Source: an uncultured Lachnospiraceae bacterium (GTDB lineage Bacteria > Bacillota > Clostridia > Lachnospirales > Lachnospiraceae). From it: DNA of 12,686 nt. Location of the stretch: NCBI GenBank assembly GCA_902764045.1, contig CACWUI010000024.1, positions 1 to 12,686 of the forward strand, in the 5' to 3' direction. A program made the position numbers and the translations under genes. A model generated the notes under the pieces. It was not told where the DNA came from, made no database searches, and saw nothing but the letters and a program-made list of their open reading frames with translations. Of this stretch, positions 5,308 through 11,117 are shown piece after piece; position 1 is the first letter of the stretch, and each line of letters opens with the position of its first letter.

Positions 5308-6609
5308 ATGGAAAACTATTATCAAAAAGATATAGAGTGTGCATCATCCGATCAGATAAAAAAATGGCAGGATGAAAGGCTCGTGGCCCAGGTTAAGCAT
5401 GTATGGGACAATGTGCCTTATTACAAAAAAATGATGGAGGATGCGGGCATTACCCCTGAAGATATCAAGGGGCGCGATGACCTGTGCAGACTGCCCTTTA
5501 TCACCAAGGCAGATCTCAGGGAGAACTATCCCGACAAGCTTGTGGCAGTGCCTCTTAAGGATTGCGTCAGGATCCAGTCCACATCAGGTACCACGGGAAA
5601 AAGAGTGGTGGCTTATTATACACAGGAGGATATAGACCTGTGGGAGGACTGCTGTGCCAGGGCATTGGTCGCTGCAGGGGCTACCGATGAGGACGTGGTT
5701 CAGGTTTCTTATGGTTACGGTCTTTTTACGGGAGGTCCGGGTCTGAACGGCGGAAGCCACAAGGTGGGAAGTCTTACCGTTCCCACGTCCTCGGGAAATA
5801 CCGAGCGCCAGATAATGTTCATTAATGATCTTAAGGCTACCGTCCTTTGCTGTACTCCTTCATATGCCGCATATCTTGGGGAGTCCATGAAGGAGAAGGG
5901 ACAGGGACCGGAGGATATTTCTCTTAAAGCCGGTATCTTCGGAGCGGAAGCCTGGAGTGAGGAGATGCGCCGTGATATTGAAAAAACTCTCGGTATAAAA
6001 GCGTATGATATCTACGGTCTTACGGAACTTTCCGGTCCCGGAGTTGCATTTGAGTGCAGTGAGCAGACCGGATTACATATAAACGAAGATCACTTCATCG
6101 CAGAGGTGATCGATCCCGACACGGGAGAACCTCTGCCTGACGGTGAGAAAGGTGAGCTGGTATTTACATCCATTACAAAAAAAGCATTTCCTCTTATCAG
6201 ATACAGAACAAGAGATATATGTGTGCTTTCGCGTGAAAAGTGCTCCTGCGGTCGTACCCATGTGAAAATGACCAAGCCTCTGGGAAGAACAGACGATATG
6301 CTTATCATCAGGGGAGTAAATGTGTTCCCTTCACAGATAGAGACAGTTCTTTTAAAACTTGGTTATCAGGCAAATTATCAGATAATAGTTGACCGTGTGA
6401 ATAATGCAGACACTCTTGATGTGCACGTTGAGATGACGCCTGAGATATTTACCGATAACCTGGGAGAGATAACAAACAGGCAGAAAGAGCTTATGGAGGC
6501 GCTTCGCTCCATGCTTGGGATAAAAGCGGATGTTACCCTTGTGGCGCCTAAGTCTATAATACGTTCAGAAGGAAAAGCGGTAAGGGTTATAGACAACAGA
6601 AAAATTTGA
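5308..6609 (+). CDS. paaK: Phenylacetate-CoA ligase family enzyme (arylacetate-CoA ligase)
   Basis: A 433-residue AMP-forming adenylate enzyme that activates phenylacetate or a related aryl acid with ATP and CoA; a full-length family member. Visible motifs: the phosphate loop STSGTTGK (91-98), FGAEAWSEEM (211-220), YGLTE (236-240), the hinge region RYRTRD (298-303), and a C-terminal RGVNVFPSQIE (335-345) typical of PaaK. Lys423 in EGKAVRV is at the position of the catalytic lysine of the adenylate superfamily. AGGAG precedes the ATG by about 10 bases. The iorAB operon is about 480 bases upstream, so the likely substrate is phenylacetate, indoleacetate or hydroxyphenylacetate, the free-acid counterparts of the IorAB product. 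In fermenting anaerobes such an enzyme can scavenge the acid or work near equilibrium. Substrate is inferred from context only. tsaE follows after 28 bases with no terminator. Confidence 0.92.
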   Translation: MENYYQKDIECASSDQIKKWQDERLVAQVKHVWDNVPYYKKMMEDAGITPEDIKGRDDLCRLPFITKADLRENYPDKLVAVPLKDCVRIQSTSGTTGKRVVAYYTQEDIDLWEDCCARALVAAGATDEDVVQVSYGYGLFTGGPGLNGGSHKVGSLTVPTSSGNTERQIMFINDLKATVLCCTPSYAAYLGESMKEKGQGPEDISLKAGIFGAEAWSEEMRRDIEKTLGIKAYDIYGLTELSGPGVAFECSEQTGLHINEDHFIAEVIDPDTGEPLPDGEKGELVFTSITKKAFPLIRYRTRDICVLSREKCSCGRTHVKMTKPLGRTDDMLIIRGVNVFPSQIETVLLKLGYQANYQIIVDRVNNADTLDVHVEMTPEIFTDNLGEITNRQKELMEALRSMLGIKADVTLVAPKSIIRSEGKAVRVIDNRKI

Positions 6610-6637
6610 AAACGCGGCTCACAAAAGGCTAAACAAT

Positions 6638-7060
6638 ATGATCTACGAAACTAAAAACAGAAACGAAACATTTGAACTGGGTAAAAAACTCTCGGAGGAC
6701 GCATCTCCCGGCGATATCTACTGTCTGTCAGGAGACCTGGGGGCGGGTAAGACCGCTTTTGCCCAGGGGTTTGCCGAAGGGCTGGGGGTAAAAGAAGATG
6801 TGACAAGCCCCACATTTACAATACTTTGCGTGTATGAGGGCGGGAGGCTGCCCTTTTATCATTTTGATGTGTATCGTTTTGAGGACTCTTTTGAATTGGA
6901 AGATATCGGAGGGGATGAATACCTCTACGGTGACGGAGTGTGCCTTATAGAATGGCCGGAAAAGATAAAAGATCATCTTCCGGAGAATATTAAGAACGTG
7001 GTGATCACAAAGGATATCACGAAGGGCGGGGATTTCCGCCGGATCGAGACTGACTTTTAA
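6638..7060 (+). CDS. tsaE: tRNA t6A synthesis ATPase TsaE
   Basis: A 140-residue P-loop ATPase required with TsaB and TsaD for threonylcarbamoylation of A37 in ANN-decoding tRNAs. Walker A is GDLGAGKT (32-39). The family signatures TSPTF (56-60), HFDVYR (75-80) and IEWPEK (104-109) are all present at the expected spacing, and the length is close to the usual 140-155. A weak AAGG precedes the ATG. It follows paaK by 28 bases and precedes tsaB by 11, so it appears to be transcribed from the paaK promoter unless an unseen promoter exists at the end of paaK. Its partner tsaB is the next gene and tsaD lies three genes on; tsaC (Sua5), the first enzyme of the pathway, is not in the window. Confidence 0.96.
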   Translation: MIYETKNRNETFELGKKLSEDASPGDIYCLSGDLGAGKTAFAQGFAEGLGVKEDVTSPTFTILCVYEGGRLPFYHFDVYRFEDSFELEDIGGDEYLYGDGVCLIEWPEKIKDHLPENIKNVVITKDITKGGDFRRIETDF

Positions 7061-7071
7061 GGAAAGGTTTT

Positions 7072-8175
7072 ATGTATATATTAGCCATAGATAGTTCATC
7101 TGCCGTGGCCTCCGTATGTATTGCAAAAGACGGTGTGCCGGTGGCGGAGTACACGACAAATATTAATAAAACCCATTCTACGACACTTCTTCTGATGGTA
7201 GAGGAGGCGTTTAAGAATGCGCAGTTAAAGGTGTCGGACATGGACTATATCGCGGTTTCCGCAGGCCCGGGTTCGTTTACGGGACTGAGGATAGGTATTG
7301 CCACAGCCAAAGGGCTGGCGTTTAAAGACGATATAAAAACGGTCCCGGTATCATCCCTTAAAGCCCTGGCGGCAAATGCAGCGCCTTCGGATATGCTTAT
7401 ATGTCCTGTTATGGATGCCCGTCGTGACAGGGCCTACTGCGCTGTCTATGAATATTCGGAGGATGAATTACAGCCTGTTTTAAATGACTGCGTAATGGAA
7501 TATGATGCCTTGCTTGAGCTCCTTAAAAGCTATGACCGGAAGGTTTTATTTTTAGGAGATGCAACAGAGCATTTAAAGAAAAGAGTAAGTAACGGGGCTC
7601 TTGCATTTGCACCCGATCATCTGTCACTGCCCCGGGCGTCGTCTCTGGCAGTAACTGCCCTTTCAGAGATAAAAAAAGGAAAAGCGGTATCCGGCGATGA
7701 GCTTTTACCGGAATACCTGACCGAATCTCAGGCGGAGCGGAACAGGTTCAGGGAATTGACTGCAGAAGATTTGGGAAAAGTGACCCGTATAGAAGCAGAA
7801 TCCATCCCGAATCCCTGGTCTTTAAGATCTTTTGAAGGAGCTCTTGAAAACAAAGACGCATTTTTTGCGGTTTGCGAAAGCGGCGGCTCAGTTAAAGGTT
7901 ATGCCGGTATGTACATATCGGGACCGGAAGCGGAGATAACCAACGTGGCGGTAGATAAGGATTTCCGCCATGGCGGCATAGGAACAGGTATCGTTAAGTA
8001 TCTTATTGAGGAAGGAAAGAAAAAAGGTGTTGAAAGCTTTATCATTGAGGTAAGAAAGAGCAATACGCCGGCAATCAGTCTTTATGAAAAGATCGGGTTT
8101 GAGACCATTGGAGAGCGTAAGGATTTTTATTCATCTCCTAAAGAAGACGGGATTGTTATGCAAATAAAGATTTAA
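7072..8175 (+). CDS. tsaB-rimI: Fusion protein TsaB-RimI: t6A complex subunit plus S18 N-acetyltransferase
   Basis: A 367-residue fusion. Residues 1 to about 222 are TsaB: MYILAIDSSS at the start, the dimer-interface block VSAGPGSFTGLRIG (62-75), VMDARRDRAY (113-122), and a typical TsaB end PEYLTESQAE (213-222). TsaB is the non-catalytic scaffold partner of TsaD. Residues about 224-367 are a GNAT acetyltransferase matching RimI: ITNVAVDKDFR (289-299), the acetyl-CoA loop RHGGIG (299-304, pattern RxxGxG), and EVRKSNTPAISLYEKIGF (326-343), with a DFY...EDGIVM end. RimI acetylates the N-terminal alanine of ribosomal protein S18. There is almost no linker, and both halves look intact. In many Firmicutes the two are adjacent separate genes; fusion is known elsewhere. 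GGAAAGG lies upstream of the ATG, and rnz starts 11 bases after the stop. Confidence 0.94.
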   Translation: MYILAIDSSSAVASVCIAKDGVPVAEYTTNINKTHSTTLLLMVEEAFKNAQLKVSDMDYIAVSAGPGSFTGLRIGIATAKGLAFKDDIKTVPVSSLKALAANAAPSDMLICPVMDARRDRAYCAVYEYSEDELQPVLNDCVMEYDALLELLKSYDRKVLFLGDATEHLKKRVSNGALAFAPDHLSLPRASSLAVTALSEIKKGKAVSGDELLPEYLTESQAERNRFRELTAEDLGKVTRIEAESIPNPWSLRSFEGALENKDAFFAVCESGGSVKGYAGMYISGPEAEITNVAVDKDFRHGGIGTGIVKYLIEEGKKKGVESFIIEVRKSNTPAISLYEKIGFETIGERKDFYSSPKEDGIVMQIKI

Positions 8176-8180
8176 AGGAG
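8174..8180 (+). promoter_or_regulatory. Ribosome binding site that sets the GTG start of the RNase Z gene
   Basis: AAAGGAG overlaps the tsaB-rimI stop codon and lies 6 bases before the GTG at 8187. The encoded N-terminus (LDITLLGTGG) is the expected beta-strand start of the fold, supporting GTG here rather than a later ATG. Confidence 0.8.
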
Positions 8181-8186
8181 TTTTCT

Positions 8187-9098
8187 GTGTTAGACATTAC
8201 TTTACTGGGGACCGGGGGCATGATGCCTCTTCCCGGGAGATGGCTTACATCAATGTATGCCAAATACAACGGAATAGGCTTGCTCATAGATTCCGGAGAG
8301 GGAACCCAGATCGCCATGAAGGAAGCAGGGCTTAGCACCCACGATATAGATATCATATGCTTCACCCATTACCATGCCGATCACATCAGCGGATTGCCCG
8401 GACTTCTTCTCTCCATTGGAAATGCCGACAGGACGGATCCCATTACCATAATCGGTCCCAGGGGCTTAAAGAGAGTGGTTACGTCCCTGCGTGTGGTGGC
8501 GCCGGAACTTCCCTTTGATATAGATTTAAGAGAATTAGAGGGAGATACTCAGCACATAAGCATAGGAGGGTATGAGATAGATGCCTTCAAAGTCCATCAT
8601 AAGATAATCTGCTACGGTTATTCCCTGAATATCCCGAGACTGGGAAAGTTTAATGCCGACAGGGCAAAGGAACTGGAGATACCCATTAAGTTTTGGAACA
8701 AGCTGCAGCACGGGGAGACAACCGAAGAAGATGGTAAGGTTTATACTCCGGACATGGTCATGGGGGAAGCAAGAAAAGGATTGAAAGTAACCTATTGCAC
8801 CGATACCCGACCCGTTCCCGTGATCGCCGATATGGCAAAGGCTTCCGATCTGTTTATATGTGAAGGAATGTACGGAGATGATTCAAGGGATAATAAGGCT
8901 GTTGAATATAAGCATATGACATTTGCTGAAGCAGCGGGGATTGCAAAAGAAGCAGGAGTGGAGGAAATGTGGCTTACCCATTTCAGCCCGGCTCTTACCA
9001 GACCTCAGGATTTTATAAAAAATGCTAAGAAGATATTTCCAGACACTATTGTCGGAAAATGCGGCATGAGCAGGACATTGAAATTTGCGGAAGATTGA
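8187..9098 (+). CDS. rnz: Ribonuclease Z-like metallo-beta-lactamase-fold protein
   Basis: A 303-residue binuclear-zinc hydrolase of the RNase Z (tRNA 3' endonuclease) family. The zinc ligands are visible: HYHADH (61-66), His137/138 in KVHHKI, Asp206 in TDTRP, His243 in YKHMT and His265 in THFS. The segment NIPRLGKFNADRAKELEIP (148-166) matches the RNase Z region preceding the usual GPLYGKLKxG motif, but here that motif reads IKFWNKLQHGE. The N-terminal strand reads GTGGMMPLPGRWLTS instead of the usual GTxxxxPTxxRNVSS. It therefore belongs to a divergent branch that I recall as common in clostridia and annotated as RNase Z. The GTG start is set by a ribosome binding site overlapping the upstream stop. 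Position between tsaB and tsaD agrees with a tRNA maturation role, but tRNA cleavage by this branch is inferred from family membership. Confidence 0.85.
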   Translation: MLDITLLGTGGMMPLPGRWLTSMYAKYNGIGLLIDSGEGTQIAMKEAGLSTHDIDIICFTHYHADHISGLPGLLLSIGNADRTDPITIIGPRGLKRVVTSLRVVAPELPFDIDLRELEGDTQHISIGGYEIDAFKVHHKIICYGYSLNIPRLGKFNADRAKELEIPIKFWNKLQHGETTEEDGKVYTPDMVMGEARKGLKVTYCTDTRPVPVIADMAKASDLFICEGMYGDDSRDNKAVEYKHMTFAEAAGIAKEAGVEEMWLTHFSPALTRPQDFIKNAKKIFPDTIVGKCGMSRTLKFAED

Positions 9099-9101
9099 TA
9101 T

Positions 9102-9305
9102 ATGGAAGATTTATTTATATTGAGAAAAAGCTGTTGTAGCGGTAAGGTTTACGGAAGGTATACCCTTGAAGGTCTGAAAGAGATTTTCGGCTTTGGGAAA
9201 GATGATTCCATCAGGGATATAAACGACCTTGAGAGAAGCTTGCTGCAGGAATATAAAGGATTTGACGTGCCTTATTACATAGAAAAGGTTTATACGAAAG
9301 AATGA
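9102..9305 (+). CDS. Small conserved-looking protein of unknown function between rnz and tsaD
   Basis: A 67-residue protein I do not recognise. It is soluble-looking, with no membrane span. It carries a Cys pair in KSCCSGKVYGRY (9-20), followed by a probably helical segment and an acidic, aromatic C-terminal half containing DINDLERSLLQEY and FDVPYYIEKVY. No fold or catalytic motif is evident. It starts 3 bases after the rnz stop and its TGA overlaps the tsaD ATG by 4 bases (ATGA), so it is very probably translated and coupled to tsaD. The ribosome binding site is weak (GGAAG about 11 bases upstream), so it may itself depend on coupling to rnz. The position suggests, but does not show, a role in tRNA or ribosome maturation. 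Confidence 0.75.
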   Translation: MEDLFILRKSCCSGKVYGRYTLEGLKEIFGFGKDDSIRDINDLERSLLQEYKGFDVPYYIEKVYTKE

Positions 9306-10327
9306 AAGAGGATTTTAAGATACTGGCGATCGAGAGTTCCTGTGATGAGACGGCTGCGGCTGTGGTTGCCGATGGGCGGGAGGTACTTTCCAATGTTATC
9401 AATTCACAGATAGATATCCATAAGACATATGGAGGGGTAGTTCCTGAGATAGCTTCAAGAAAGCATATAGAAAATATCGATCCCGTGATACGCCTGGCTC
9501 TTGATGAATCAGGTGTGAGTCTTGAGGATATCGATGCCATAGCTGTCACCTATGGGCCCGGTCTTGTAGGTGCTCTTCTCGTGGGGGTTGCCCATGCAAA
9601 GGCTTTGGCATTTGCATGCGGTAAGCCCCTTATAGCGGTAAATCACATAGAGGGACATATAAGCGCCAACTATACCGAACACAAAGATCTGGAGCCGCCC
9701 TTCGGAGTCCTGGTGGTTTCCGGCGGTCATACCTATATTGCAAAGGTAAATGATTATTGTGAATATGAGATAGTAGGAAGAACGAGAGATGATGCAGCAG
9801 GAGAGGCCTTTGACAAGGTGGCGCGGGCTCTGGGGCTTGGTTACCCGGGAGGTCCGAAGATAGATAAGCTGGCAAGGGAAGGAAATCCTGAAGCAATAGT
9901 ATTTCCGAGAGCCAATATTGCGGATTCTCCCATGGATTTTTCGTTTTCCGGTCTCAAATCCGCTGTACTGAATTACCTGAATTCATGTGAAATGCAGGGG
10001 ATGGAGATAAATAAAGCTGATGTTGCGGCTTCCTTTCAGAAAGCGGTGGTGGATGCAATAACCGACAGAGCCATGATCATGTGTGAAGAAAGCGGCATAA
10101 CAAAGCTTGCCATAGCAGGTGGCGTGGCGTCTAATTCCCTGCTTAGGGAGACATTGGAAAACGAGTGTGGAAAAAGAAATATAAGATATTTCAGTCCGTC
10201 TGTCATTATGTGTACCGATAATGCCGCAATGATAGGATCAGCGGCGTACTACAAGTACTTAAAGGGTGAGACTGCGGGCTACGACTTAAATGCCGTTCCG
10301 GGGCTGGGGCTTACGGGAAAACGTTAA
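9302..10327 (+). CDS. tsaD: tRNA N6-adenosine threonylcarbamoyltransferase TsaD
   Basis: A 341-residue ASKHA-fold enzyme that transfers the threonylcarbamoyl group from threonylcarbamoyl-AMP to A37 of ANN-decoding tRNAs, acting with TsaB and TsaE. The N-terminal ILAIESSCDET (7-17), the metal-binding HIEGH (115-119), the VVSGGHT block (138-144), the AGEAFDKVARALGLGYPGGP block (166-185) and CTDNAAMIG (304-312, with Asp306 as a metal ligand) are all intact. Length is typical. The ATG overlaps the stop of the upstream 67-codon gene, and the local ribosome binding site is poor, so translation is probably coupled. It is an essential or near-essential gene in most bacteria. ispD begins 13 bases after the stop. 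Confidence 0.97.
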   Translation: MKEDFKILAIESSCDETAAAVVADGREVLSNVINSQIDIHKTYGGVVPEIASRKHIENIDPVIRLALDESGVSLEDIDAIAVTYGPGLVGALLVGVAHAKALAFACGKPLIAVNHIEGHISANYTEHKDLEPPFGVLVVSGGHTYIAKVNDYCEYEIVGRTRDDAAGEAFDKVARALGLGYPGGPKIDKLAREGNPEAIVFPRANIADSPMDFSFSGLKSAVLNYLNSCEMQGMEINKADVAASFQKAVVDAITDRAMIMCEESGITKLAIAGGVASNSLLRETLENECGKRNIRYFSPSVIMCTDNAAMIGSAAYYKYLKGETAGYDLNAVPGLGLTGKR

Positions 10328-10333
10328 GGAGGG
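10326..10333 (+). promoter_or_regulatory. Ribosome binding site of ispD
   Basis: AAGGAGGG lies 7 bases before the ATG at 10341 and overlaps the tsaD stop. It favours this start over the in-frame ATG at 10290, inside tsaD. Confidence 0.85.
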
Positions 10334-10340
10334 ACAAACA

Positions 10341-11024
10341 ATGTCCGGGAAAGTATATGCGATAATTCCTGCCGGTGGAGTGGGTTCAAGAATGAACTCT
10401 GATATACCGAAGCAGTTCATGAAGATAAATAACAGACCCATGATCTCTTACGTTTTAAAAGCATTTGAAGAAAGTCAGGTTGACGGTATCATTATCGCAG
10501 TAAGTGATGAGTACAGGGATATGCTGGGAGAGATCATTCAAGAATACGGCATCTCCAAATTTTTGTGCTTTGTACAAAACGGTAAAGAAAGGGTTTTTTC
10601 CGTTAAAAATGCTCTGGATGCGGTGCAGGATGAGGATGACTATGTGCTTATTCATGATGCTGCCCGACCCATGGTCACTCCGGAACTGATCGGGCACTGT
10701 ATAGACGGTGTTAAGAAACATGAAGCCTGCCTTGTGGCGGTTCCCGTAAAGGATACGATCAAAGTGGTATCGGAGGATATGATAACCGACACGCCTGACA
10801 GGAGTATCCTTTATGCCGCCCAGACCCCCCAGTGTTTCCGGGTGAAAGCGCTTAGAGATGCTTACAGAAAATGGGAAGAAGAAGGAGAAGGATTTATACC
10901 AACGGATGACGCTTCATTGGTTGAGAAATATTCGGATATACCGGTGAGGATCATTGAGGGGGATGAAAAAAATATAAAGGTGACTACGCCCGGAGATATC
11001 AAAGTGGTTGAAATGATGAGATAA
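10341..11024 (+). CDS. ispD: 2-C-methyl-D-erythritol 4-phosphate cytidylyltransferase
   Basis: A 227-residue nucleotidyltransferase that makes CDP-methylerythritol from CTP and methylerythritol phosphate, the third step of the MEP isoprenoid pathway. It shows the CTP-binding AIIPAGGVGSRM (7-18), PKQF (23-26), NGKERVFSV (80-88, in place of the more usual GGxxRxxSV), IHDAARP (104-110), PVKDTIK (135-141), DRSILYAAQTPQCF (153-166) and TDDASLVE (188-195). Length is typical. The closest alternative is the ribitol-phosphate cytidylyltransferase TarI; the VPVKDTIK and DRSILYAAQTPQ wording is nearer to IspD, and there are no teichoic acid genes beside it. It is the last gene of the run that starts at paaK and is followed by a strong terminator. 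Confidence 0.88.
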   Translation: MSGKVYAIIPAGGVGSRMNSDIPKQFMKINNRPMISYVLKAFEESQVDGIIIAVSDEYRDMLGEIIQEYGISKFLCFVQNGKERVFSVKNALDAVQDEDDYVLIHDAARPMVTPELIGHCIDGVKKHEACLVAVPVKDTIKVVSEDMITDTPDRSILYAAQTPQCFRVKALRDAYRKWEEEGEGFIPTDDASLVEKYSDIPVRIIEGDEKNIKVTTPGDIKVVEMMR

Positions 11025-11038
11025 GGTTCAGTCGCTAA

Positions 11039-11060
11039 GGGATCTGCAAAGTAAGATCCC
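11039..11060. other. Small hairpin between ispD and its terminator
   Basis: GGGATCT (11039-11045) pairs perfectly with AGATCCC (11054-11060) around an 8-base loop. There is no T-run, so it is not a terminator by itself. It may protect the mRNA 3' end or may be incidental. Confidence 0.35.
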
Positions 11061-11065
11061 GGACA

Positions 11066-11108
11066 AAAAAACACCCTGACGGGGAATAAACCCGTCAGGG
11101 TGTTTTTT
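11066..11108. terminator. Bidirectional terminator between ispD and htpG
   Basis: An 18-bp perfect stem, AAAAAACACCCTGACGGG (11066-11083) with CCCGTCAGGGTGTTTTTT (11091-11108), encloses loop GAATAAA. T-runs are present on both strands. It serves the paaK-ispD run from the left and htpG, whose stop is 10 bases away, from the right. Confidence 0.94.
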
Positions 11109-11117
11109 ATAGGCGGA

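Noticed and set aside
10290..10340. 17-residue N-terminal extension of IspD
   Set aside because: It overlaps tsaD, while AAGGAGGG and the usual IspD N-terminus support 10341.
10341..11024. Assignment as TarI (ribitol-phosphate cytidylyltransferase)
   Set aside because: Motif wording is closer to IspD and no teichoic acid genes are adjacent; kept only as an alternative.
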